The translations under genes and the position numbers were made by a program. A stretch of DNA of 23,675 bases from a bacterium (lineage in GTDB: Bacteria > Bacillota_I > Bacilli_A > RF39 > UBA660): contig RKAV01000013.1 in NCBI GenBank assembly GCA_014846175.1, positions 1 to 23,675 on the forward strand, in the 5' to 3' direction. The notes beneath the pieces were generated by a model that saw only the letters and a list, made by a program, of their open reading frames with translations, had not been told where the DNA came from and did not search any database. Positions 1 to 6,762 of the stretch are shown piece by piece (position 1 is the stretch's first letter; every line of letters starts with the position of its first letter).

Positions 1-25
1 TGTGTTATTTTAGCAGGAGGAACCA

Positions 26-1255
26 ATGAAAAATAAAAAGATAATAATATTAATTATTCTAATACTAATAAGTATATTAACTCTTATAGGTAGTAGTTAT
101 GCTTTACTTACTAAGACATTTACTAGTAAGAAACTAAGTGTAGAAGTAGGGACTTTAAAAGTAGATTTTACAGAAGGTAATGCTATTAATTTAGATAATA
201 CTAAACCTATGAGTGATAGTGATGGATTAAATACTATACCTTATACTTTTACTATAACTAATAGTGGAACAATAGATTCTTATTACACTATATCAAATGA
301 AGAAGATACTAATAACACTTTAGATACTACTTATCTAAAATATAAGTTAGTTAGTAATGATGGCTATGATTCAGGTATAAAGAGATTAAAAGATATAGGT
401 ACAGGTACTTATAGAATAGTAGATGAAAGAGATTTACTAAAAAGTAAAAGTGTAACTTATAAACTATACTTATGGATAGCAAGTGATGCCTCTAATAATA
501 TTCAAGATAAACTATATAAAAGTAAGATAGTAGTTAATAGTATTAGTAATAAAGGAACATTAGATATGAAGTGTAGATCTGTTGGTGGTAAATATATAGA
601 TGGTGAATGTAGAAAGTATTATGTGATGAAGAATCAATTAGTGGCTAATCCTGATTTTTCCCAAATTATAAGTGGTTGGAATGCTTATAATTTAGTAGTA
701 GAAAAAAATAATTTACATTATAACCCTAATAACAAATATGAGCATTCTAATGCAAATGTTTACAATATTAATATTGATAATAGTACTCATTTTTTTTATG
801 AATTTGCTACATCTAGTATTGACTATGTACAGTTTCATTTTCAGACACTTGATTGGACAAATTCCAATAATACTTTAGCTGCAGGTTCAAATTTTAGTTT
901 TGATCCTAAATCATACACGAATAATTATTCTATTTATTTTGTTCCTAATAAGCTAGCAGAATATTTTGAAGAAGCAAAAGGTTGTAATCCATATTTTTCA
1001 GAAAACTCAGTTTTAAGCATTGGAGTATCATTCTATATTGATACGGACGATTACTTAAAACTTAGTTATAAAAATATTAATTTAATTGATTTAACTTTAA
1101 TGTTTGGTGCTGGTAATGAACCAAGTAAGGAATGGTGTGATAAGAATTTAAATACTTATGTTGATTATAATGAGACTGGTATAAAGACACCTATTAGTGA
1201 TATAAACTATACAGGAATAACTAGTTATTATGATGTGATAGATATATCTAAATAG
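26..1255 (+). CDS. Secreted TasA/CalY-like surface protein with variable C-terminal module
   Basis: I read this as a 409-aa exported protein. Residues 1-27 form a basic start followed by a long hydrophobic run ending in SSYALLT, the kind of signal seen in SipW-processed TasA/camelysin proteins. Residues about 30-178 (start KLSVEVGTLKVDF) look like the TasA-like beta domain, and the next gene shares this arrangement. A short segment with two Cys (about residues 183-197) links to an unrelated C-terminal part beginning NQLVANPDFSQ. This part ends with a DLTLMFGAGNEP motif, which is common in phage tail and gut-bacterial surface proteins. An AGGAGG at 15-20 sets the start. No LPXTG or transmembrane anchor is visible at the C terminus. 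A role as a cell-surface or matrix fibre protein with a ligand-binding tip is inferred from family resemblance; the ligand is unknown. It is probably co-transcribed with the gene that starts 26 bases downstream. Confidence 0.6.
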   Translation: MKNKKIIILIILILISILTLIGSSYALLTKTFTSKKLSVEVGTLKVDFTEGNAINLDNTKPMSDSDGLNTIPYTFTITNSGTIDSYYTISNEEDTNNTLDTTYLKYKLVSNDGYDSGIKRLKDIGTGTYRIVDERDLLKSKSVTYKLYLWIASDASNNIQDKLYKSKIVVNSISNKGTLDMKCRSVGGKYIDGECRKYYVMKNQLVANPDFSQIISGWNAYNLVVEKNNLHYNPNNKYEHSNANVYNINIDNSTHFFYEFATSSIDYVQFHFQTLDWTNSNNTLAAGSNFSFDPKSYTNNYSIYFVPNKLAEYFEEAKGCNPYFSENSVLSIGVSFYIDTDDYLKLSYKNINLIDLTLMFGAGNEPSKEWCDKNLNTYVDYNETGIKTPISDINYTGITSYYDVIDISK

Positions 1256-1281
1256 TATTAAATAGAAAAGAGGAGAAAACA

Positions 1282-2466
1282 ATGAAAAAGAAAAAGATAA
1301 TAGTAATGCTAGTAATTATGTTAATAATAATATTAGGACTAAGCATTACCTATGCTTGGGCTAGTCAAACTACTATTAGTGATAAGATTCAATCTATAGT
1401 AGTAGGTAACTTTAAATTTAGTTTAACAGAAGAGAACTCTTTAACATTACCATCAGCTGAATTTATATCTGATGATAAAGGGATGATGCAAGATGGATTT
1501 AAATTCATTGTAGAGAATACTGGTCAATTTACTGGGAGCTATAGTGTTTATTTAGATGATGATAGTATACCAGCAGGTACTACTAGATTAGAAGATAAGT
1601 TTATTAAGTATAGTTTAGAAATAAATGGTAATAAATATAATCCAATGGAATTAAATAATAGAAAAATATATGATGGTATTTTAAATAGAGGAGAAAAAGA
1701 TACTATTATATTAAGATTATGGTTAAATAAAGATGTAAATGGAGATATAGGTGGTCAAACATTTAAAGCTAAAGTAAGAATAGAAGCTAATCAACAACCA
1801 TCTATTGATCAAACAACCAATATAACTTATGATTATAACTATTTAGTAAATGATAAGCTTGATGAATATTATGATATAAATACTTATGTTCCTTGTTGCA
1901 ATTCAGGTACCTCCTTTAAATCTGTTAAAACTTATTATGATAATGTTGGAAGAGTGTTTTCAGTTACAGCATCTAAAGATAAACTTGATGCTGGTTGGTA
2001 TTTTCAAAGAATTAATAAATTAATAGTTGATAAAAAATATACCTATATTTTTGAAGCTAAATCCTCTGAAAACATTGCTTTTAATATTGGTCCTGAGCAG
2101 GGGGGAGTGCATGGCTTTCGTGTGACAAATAGTTGGAAAAGATATAATTATAGTTTTACAGCCATTAATAAAATAATTGATAATAATGACTTTAGTGCAT
2201 TTATATTTTATCACTGGGTTAACAGTGATAATACTACATTAGAAATAAGAAACTTACAAATACAAGAAGGTGGATTAAGTGTAGCGGAGATAGTTAAAAT
2301 GAAAGGAACTAATCTTTATACATTTCCATATCTTAAAAGGGATAATTATCAGTTATTGGGATGGTATACTGATCCGGTTAATGGAGATAAGATAGATGAA
2401 AATACTATAGTACCAAGTACTGATACAACTTATTATGCTCATTGGAAATATATTGGGGAGAAGTAA
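1282..2466 (+). CDS. Secreted TasA/CalY-like protein with carbohydrate-binding-like domain and InlB-type B repeat
   Basis: This 394-aa exported protein is a paralogue of the preceding one in its N-terminal part: a lysine-rich start, a hydrophobic stretch to about residue 25 ending ITYAWAS, then a TasA-like domain to about residue 172 (VVGNFKFSLTEEN onward). The middle (about 195-335) resembles a galactose-binding-fold carbohydrate module of the CBM4/9 kind (GWYFQRINKL; RNLQIQEGG at its end). The last 50 residues match the InlB B-repeat (Listeria-Bacteroides repeat), with the pattern YxLLGWYTDP...YYAHW. No sortase motif or terminal membrane segment is seen, so how it is held at the surface is unclear. 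An AGAGGAG motif precedes the ATG, and a hairpin overlapping the stop codon closes the operon. The DNA of the middle module uses noticeably different codons from its flanks, which suggests module exchange. Adhesion or matrix function is inference. Confidence 0.6.
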   Translation: MKKKKIIVMLVIMLIIILGLSITYAWASQTTISDKIQSIVVGNFKFSLTEENSLTLPSAEFISDDKGMMQDGFKFIVENTGQFTGSYSVYLDDDSIPAGTTRLEDKFIKYSLEINGNKYNPMELNNRKIYDGILNRGEKDTIILRLWLNKDVNGDIGGQTFKAKVRIEANQQPSIDQTTNITYDYNYLVNDKLDEYYDINTYVPCCNSGTSFKSVKTYYDNVGRVFSVTASKDKLDAGWYFQRINKLIVDKKYTYIFEAKSSENIAFNIGPEQGGVHGFRVTNSWKRYNYSFTAINKIIDNNDFSAFIFYHWVNSDNTTLEIRNLQIQEGGLSVAEIVKMKGTNLYTFPYLKRDNYQLLGWYTDPVNGDKIDENTIVPSTDTTYYAHWKYIGEK

Positions 2467-2486
2467 TTTTCTCCTTTTTATTTTTT
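2456..2486 (+). terminator. Terminator closing the surface-protein operon
   Basis: Stem GGAGAA (2457-2462) pairs with TTCTCC (2469-2474) around a 6-nt loop, followed by T-runs at 2475-2479 and 2481-2486. The TAA stop of the upstream gene lies in the loop. Confidence 0.8.
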
Positions 2487-2494
2487 GATAAATT

Positions 2495-2503
2495 TGTTAT
2501 AAT
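2495..2503 (+). promoter_or_regulatory. Extended -10 promoter of the nifZ-thiI operon
   Basis: TGTTATAAT is a perfect TATAAT (2498-2503) with an upstream TG. No good -35 hexamer exists 16-18 bp upstream because that position is occupied by the T-run of the preceding terminator, so the extended -10 probably compensates. The first gene has AGGAGG at 2519-2524. Confidence 0.6.
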
Positions 2504-2530
2504 AGGCTTGCTATAAAAAGGAGGTATCTT

Positions 2531-3631
2531 ATGATTTATTTTGATAACAGTGCAACTACTAAAACTAGGAAAGAAGTTCTTGATACATTTTATAAAGTTA
2601 GTGAAGAATTTTTTGCTAATCCTAATTCTCTACATAAATTAGGACTAAAAAGTAAAAAACTAATGAGGGGGGCAGAAAGTCAAGTAGCAACTCTTATGGG
2701 TGTAAAGAGTGACGAAGTTATTTTCACATCTAGCTCTAGTGAATCTAATAATATGGCTATAAAAGGAGTAATAGATTATTATAAGCATCGTAATAAACTA
2801 GTAATTACTACCGAGTTAGAACATGCTTCTATAAGTGAAACTTTACAACAATTAAAAAGTATAACTGTCAAATATGTAAAACTTGATAAATTTGGACATC
2901 TAGATTTACAAAATTTAACAGAGCTGTTGGAAGAAGAACCATTACTTGTCACTATTCATCATGTTAATAGTGAGACAGGTATTATTCAAGATATAGATAA
3001 AATTGGTAAACTTATAAAGAAATATCCTAAGACAATTTTTCATGTAGATGGAACACAAAGTGTTGGTAAAATACCTGTAAACCTAGATAATGTAGACCTA
3101 TTTAGTTTTAGTGCTCATAAGTTCTTTGGTATAAAAGGAATAGCTTGTTTAATCAAAAAAGAAAACATTAATCTTTTACCATTGATATCAGGAGGAGATA
3201 GTCAAACTATTTATCGAGCTGGTACACCATCAGTACCATTAATTGCCTCATTTGCTAAAGCTCTTCGCTTAATATTAGAAGAGGAAGATGCCAACACCTT
3301 AAAAGTAAAAGAACTTAATAAATACTTAAGAAATCAACTAACTAACTTAGACGTTGTTATTAATTCACCAATAGATTCTTCCCCTTATATCTTAAATTTC
3401 AGTATAATAGGTAAAAAACCAGAAACAGTTTTACATACATTTGAACTTTTTGATATTTATATTTCTAGTAAAACAGCATGTTCATCAAAAGAAACTTATT
3501 CAAAAACACTTTACGCTCTTACTAATAATATGGATATAAGTAAAAGTTCTTTAAGAGTTAGTTTATCAAAAGATAATACTAAAGAAGAAATAGATACATT
3601 CATAAAAGTTTTAAAGGAGGAAATACTATAA
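2531..3631 (+). CDS. nifZ: Cysteine desulfurase (NifS/IscS-like), partner of ThiI
   Basis: This class V PLP-dependent enzyme takes sulfur from L-cysteine as an enzyme-bound persulfide and gives L-alanine. At 366 aa it has the normal length. The fold starts at MIYFDNSATT. His98 (ELEHAS) and Asp173 (HVDGTQS) are PLP-contacting residues, and Lys197 in SFSAHK is the Schiff-base lysine. Cys317 in SSKTACSS is the sulfur-carrying cysteine on the mobile loop. Its stop codon overlaps the start of thiI by one base (TAATG), the arrangement known from nifZ-thiI of Bacillus subtilis, where the desulfurase is dedicated to ThiI for 4-thiouridine in tRNA. No scaffold gene such as iscU or sufU is adjacent, which supports the tRNA role over general Fe-S assembly. 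The symbol rests on this context; the sequence alone says NifS/IscS family. Confidence 0.9.
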   Translation: MIYFDNSATTKTRKEVLDTFYKVSEEFFANPNSLHKLGLKSKKLMRGAESQVATLMGVKSDEVIFTSSSSESNNMAIKGVIDYYKHRNKLVITTELEHASISETLQQLKSITVKYVKLDKFGHLDLQNLTELLEEEPLLVTIHHVNSETGIIQDIDKIGKLIKKYPKTIFHVDGTQSVGKIPVNLDNVDLFSFSAHKFFGIKGIACLIKKENINLLPLISGGDSQTIYRAGTPSVPLIASFAKALRLILEEEDANTLKVKELNKYLRNQLTNLDVVINSPIDSSPYILNFSIIGKKPETVLHTFELFDIYISSKTACSSKETYSKTLYALTNNMDISKSSLRVSLSKDNTKEEIDTFIKVLKEEIL

Positions 3632-4818
3632 TGGAGAAAATAATACTAATAAAATATGGAGAGTTAACTACTAAAAAAGGTAATAGAAATTTCTTTGTTA
3701 AAACATTAAAAAATAATTTAGAAATAAAATTAAAAAAATATAAGGCAAGTATTACTATGGATTTAGCAAGAATGTATATAACTTATGATGAAACAGAAGA
3801 AGAAAAAGTAATAGATGCTATTAATACTACTTTTGGAATTCATTCTTATCACATGATATATACTTGCGAATCAACAAAAGAAGCTATTACTGACTTATTA
3901 ATAGAAACTATAGAAAAAGTTAATTTTAAAACTTTTAAAGTAAAAGTTAAAAGAAGTGATAAATCATTTAAAGAGACAAGTGAAGAATTAGCACCATATT
4001 TTGGAGGAATAGTTTTAAAAAATAAAAACAATATAAAAGTAGATGTTCATAATCCTGAAGTACTTATTAATATAGAAATATTAAAAGAAAAAACGTTGAT
4101 CTATTATAATGCTTTTAAAGGACTTGGTGGTTATCCAATAGGAACACAACCAAAAGGATTATTAATGTTAAGTGGGGGAATAGATTCACCAGTAGCAGGA
4201 TATCTTGCTATGAAACGTGGTATAAAAGTAGAAGCTGTTTACTTTGAAGCTATACCACATACTAGTTTAGAAGCTAGAGAAAAAGTTTTAACTCTTGCTA
4301 AAAAACTTGCTAAATATCAAAATGAAGTAAAAGTTCATATTGTGCCATTTACTAAAATTCAAGAAGAAATATATAAAAATGTTAAAGAAGATTATGTTAT
4401 TACTATAATGAGAAGAATGATGTACCGTATAATGGAGATGCTAGCTAAAAGAAATAAAGCCTATGCTATTATCAATGGAGAAAGTATTGGTCAAGTAGCA
4501 AGTCAAACATTACATAGTATGCACGTTATCAATAATGTAACTAATTATCCTGTTATTAGACCAGTCGCTTGTTTTGATAAATTAGAAATAATAGATATAG
4601 CTAAAAAAATAGATACTTATGAAACTAGTATTTTACCTTATGAGGATTGCTGTACAGTATTTGTACCAAAACATCCAGTAATTAATCCAAGTTTAGAGGA
4701 ATGCATTAAACAAGAAGAAAAAATAGATTATCAAGAGCTTCTTATAGATACTGTAAAAGATACTTTTACTTTAAAAATTAAAAATGAACAAGAAGAAAGT
4801 TTAAAAGAATTTCTTTAG
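3631..4818 (+). CDS. thiI: tRNA 4-thiouridine synthase ThiI
   Basis: ThiI adenylates uridine 8 of tRNA and inserts sulfur received as persulfide from the desulfurase encoded upstream. The 395-aa protein has an N-terminal ferredoxin-like and THUMP region (about residues 1-165) and then the PP-loop ATPase, with the motif SGGIDSP at residues 181-187. Downstream, NGESIGQVASQT and the LPYEDCC segment (Cys340-Cys341) are typical of the family, and one of these cysteines corresponds to the catalytic Cys of E. coli ThiI. The C-terminal rhodanese domain of enterobacterial ThiI is absent, as is usual in Firmicutes, so sulfur must come directly from the partner desulfurase. The start is fixed by the TAATG overlap and AAAGGAGG at 3613-3620. 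No convincing terminator follows. Confidence 0.95.
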   Translation: MEKIILIKYGELTTKKGNRNFFVKTLKNNLEIKLKKYKASITMDLARMYITYDETEEEKVIDAINTTFGIHSYHMIYTCESTKEAITDLLIETIEKVNFKTFKVKVKRSDKSFKETSEELAPYFGGIVLKNKNNIKVDVHNPEVLINIEILKEKTLIYYNAFKGLGGYPIGTQPKGLLMLSGGIDSPVAGYLAMKRGIKVEAVYFEAIPHTSLEAREKVLTLAKKLAKYQNEVKVHIVPFTKIQEEIYKNVKEDYVITIMRRMMYRIMEMLAKRNKAYAIINGESIGQVASQTLHSMHVINNVTNYPVIRPVACFDKLEIIDIAKKIDTYETSILPYEDCCTVFVPKHPVINPSLEECIKQEEKIDYQELLIDTVKDTFTLKIKNEQEESLKEFL

Positions 4819-4842
4819 GTAAAAATTACCATTAAAAAAAAT

Positions 4843-4871
4843 GTATTAAATTTTAAAAAATTCACATTCTA
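4843..4871 (+). promoter_or_regulatory. Candidate sigma-G (forespore) promoter of the SASP gene
   Basis: GTATT at 4843-4847 (consensus GYATR) and CATTCTA at 4865-4871 (consensus CATNMTA, full match) are separated by 17 bp. This is the pattern known for forespore sigma-G promoters, which drive SASP genes in Bacillus. The transcript would begin at about 4878, almost on the AGGAGGTG ribosome binding site (4879-4886), giving a leader of only about 14 nt. Confidence 0.7.
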
Positions 4872-4891
4872 CTAATGTAGGAGGTGAAACA

Positions 4892-5107
4892 ATGACTAAT
4901 TCAAGTAACAACAGTTCAATGAAAATGCGTGTTCCTGGTGCTAAACAAGCTATCGATAAAATGAAATACGAAATCGCTAATGAATTCGGTGTTAATTTAG
5001 GACCAGATGCTACTTCTCGTGCTAACGGATCAGTTGGTGGTGAAATCACAAGACGTTTAGTTCAAAACGGACTTAATCAAGTAAGTGGAAGTTATACTAA
5101 CAAGTAA
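4892..5107 (+). CDS. Alpha/beta-type small acid-soluble spore protein
   Basis: This 71-aa protein coats and protects spore DNA, holding it in an A-like form, and is degraded to amino acids at germination. Recognition rests on the two hallmark segments of the family: KMKYEIANEFGV (residues about 24-35), which includes the site cleaved by germination protease GPR, and GGEITRRLVQ (about 50-59), the DNA-contacting part. Length and composition (Gly/Asn-rich, no Cys or Trp) are normal. Codon use is richer in GCT, CGT and ATC than neighbouring genes, consistent with very high expression. The gene stands alone between a sigma-G-like promoter and a strong terminator. An overlapping minus-strand ORF is a shadow. 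Confidence 0.95.
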   Translation: MTNSSNNSSMKMRVPGAKQAIDKMKYEIANEFGVNLGPDATSRANGSVGGEITRRLVQNGLNQVSGSYTNK

Positions 5108-5124
5108 TTATAGATAACTTAGTC

Positions 5125-5152
5125 GATAGGCTGAAAAAGCCTATCTTTTTTT
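5125..5152 (+). terminator. Strong terminator of the SASP gene
   Basis: An 8-bp perfect stem GATAGGCT (5125-5132) / AGCCTATC (5138-5145) with a GAAAA loop is followed by seven T (5146-5152). Confidence 0.93.
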
Positions 5153-5188
5153 GCTTAATTTATTTATAATATAATTAGGTGAGTTAAA

Positions 5189-6316
5189 ATGTTTGACAAA
5201 TATAAAGGAATTATAAATCTCGAAATGGTTTTGAAAGATGAATATAACTATACATTTACTGGTAACTTAAAAGATTTATACTTACAACCATTTATTGAAT
5301 TAGAAGGAGAAGGAACTGATGCTTTATGTTGGATAAAGTATCAAGGTGATAGTTATTTATTTAAATCATTAAAAGACTTTGAATATAATGTTTGGGGTGA
5401 ATTACTATCTGAAGAATTTGCAAAAAGATTAAATATACCATGTGCATCTTATAGAGCTGCTTACTTTGGTGACAAAAAAGGAGTACTTTCTAAACAAATG
5501 TTAAAAAGTGATGAAACATTAATACTTGGTAGTGAAATATTTCAAGATTTTTTTAATCAAAAAACAAGAAATAGTAACCAAGAAAAAACATTAAAAGAAA
5601 AATTTGATCTTTATGAAATACCTAAAGAAATACGTAATTATGATTCATTTAAACAAAGCAATTCGGTATTTAAAAGATTAAATAATTTAGAACAGGTTTG
5701 GGATATATTAGCAACTAGAAAGGACATAAGTGACGAAGAATTAACTACTCTAGTTAATAGTTATACAAGGATGCTTTTGTTTGATATTTTTACTTTACAA
5801 GCTGATAGACATCCTAATAATTGGGGAGTGGTTAAAACAGCAAATGGTAAATATAAACCTAGTCCACTATTTGATAATAGTACATCATTTGGTCTTGGTT
5901 ATCCTTTTATGGAAAGAAGAGTAACTAATTTCAAAAATGAATTTATGAATGCTAGATTCTCTAGAGATTATCATAATATAGACAATGATATTTATAAAGC
6001 AAGTCCTATCTTTACTCTTTCTAACGATAATATAAAAGACACATCACTAGAAATGTTTAGAGATTTTATAAGAAAAACAGGTAGTAGTTCTCTTATGTAT
6101 ATAAGGCCACTATTTAGCACTATTAATTCTGAGAACTTAGAAAAGATAATAAAAGAAGTTTCTTTAAGAAATGGTTTAGAAATGAATGATAATTTAGAAA
6201 GTTACATTTACAATGTATTTGATTATCACCATAATAAATTAGCAACTATAATGGATAAAGAGTATCAAGGAGGTAGTATTAAAAATGATACAGAAAAGAG
6301 TGTTAGAAGAATTTAA
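5189..6316 (+). CDS. HipA-like protein kinase
   Basis: This 375-aa protein looks like a HipA/CtkA-type kinase. Lys59 in SYLFKS is the likely ATP-binding lysine. ADRHPNNWGVV (Asp206, Asn210/Asn211) fits the catalytic loop, and SPLFDNSTSFG (Asp229-Asn230) fits the metal-binding DN motif that follows in HipA C-terminal domains. The HipA N-terminal subdomain signature is not obvious and no HipB-like HTH gene precedes it, so it is not a standard hipBA toxin pair. The start is supported by AGGTGAG at 5177-5183. Tandem TATAAT boxes at 5165-5175 are likely -10 elements, without a clear -35. The 3' end overlaps the next gene by 32 bases. Its substrate is unknown. Proximity to a spore gene is suggestive only, because the strong SASP terminator separates them. 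Confidence 0.7.
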   Translation: MFDKYKGIINLEMVLKDEYNYTFTGNLKDLYLQPFIELEGEGTDALCWIKYQGDSYLFKSLKDFEYNVWGELLSEEFAKRLNIPCASYRAAYFGDKKGVLSKQMLKSDETLILGSEIFQDFFNQKTRNSNQEKTLKEKFDLYEIPKEIRNYDSFKQSNSVFKRLNNLEQVWDILATRKDISDEELTTLVNSYTRMLLFDIFTLQADRHPNNWGVVKTANGKYKPSPLFDNSTSFGLGYPFMERRVTNFKNEFMNARFSRDYHNIDNDIYKASPIFTLSNDNIKDTSLEMFRDFIRKTGSSSLMYIRPLFSTINSENLEKIIKEVSLRNGLEMNDNLESYIYNVFDYHHNKLATIMDKEYQGGSIKNDTEKSVRRI

Positions 6317-6704
6317 TGGAGTAATTAAAGTGTTTAAAAATAATGAGATAGAAGATAAAATAATTCTATCATTTATAGATACTAATTTTGACTTTTTAAA
6401 AGAAAAGGAGGATATAGAAAGACATTTATTTTTATTAATGAATAAAAAAGAATTGTATAGTGTTTTATATGTGAATGAAGATAACTATTTATGGTCTACA
6501 TTTGATGATAAAGAATTCATGCCTTTTAGAAAATTATCAGATGACTTTAAAAATAATGATTATGTAGTAGAAATGGTTATTGCTTATGCATCATCTTATA
6601 AAATAAAAGAAGCTATTCCAGAAATAGATGATATGAATGTTGAAAATAAGGTAAAAACTTTAAAAAATATTGGACTAAACTCTAATGGTTATCACATAAA
6701 ATAA
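6285..6704 (+). CDS. Small unknown protein overlapping the kinase gene
   Basis: I do not recognise this 139-aa protein. It is predicted to be soluble, rich in Asp, Glu, Lys and Asn, with no signal, membrane segment or Cys. Two Trp/Tyr-rich stretches (LYVNEDNYLWSTFDD, about residues 63-77) suggest a globular alpha/beta fold. The start lies inside the kinase gene in another frame (overlap 6285-6316) behind a good AAGGAGG at 6267-6273, so the two are almost certainly translated together. Such overlap usually indicates a functional partner: a regulator, antitoxin or substrate of the HipA-like kinase is the natural guess, but nothing in the sequence proves it. Confidence 0.65.
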   Translation: MIQKRVLEEFNGVIKVFKNNEIEDKIILSFIDTNFDFLKEKEDIERHLFLLMNKKELYSVLYVNEDNYLWSTFDDKEFMPFRKLSDDFKNNDYVVEMVIAYASSYKIKEAIPEIDDMNVENKVKTLKNIGLNSNGYHIK

Positions 6705-6710
6705 AAATAG

Positions 6711-6740
6711 TTGGAAATTTTAAATATGTTTTGATACAAT
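6711..6740 (+). promoter_or_regulatory. Housekeeping promoter of the first acetate kinase gene
   Basis: TTGGAA (6711-6716) and TACAAT (6735-6740) are 18 bp apart, followed by AAGGAGA about 10 nt before the ATG at 6763. Confidence 0.6.
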
Positions 6741-6762
6741 AGGGAAAAGGAGATGCAAAAAA

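Noticed and set aside
1..13. Possible end of an upstream reading frame (GTG TTA TTT TAG)
   Set aside because: Only four codons are visible, so a CDS cannot be supported, although an operon continuing from upstream is likely.
4818..4830. GGTAA-AAA-TTACC hairpin after thiI
   Set aside because: There is no T-run on either strand at the right place, and the stem is only 5 bp, so it is not called a terminator.
4846..5049. Minus-strand ORF over the SASP gene
   Set aside because: It is a shadow of a clear SASP gene on the plus strand. It has no RBS and its product resembles nothing.
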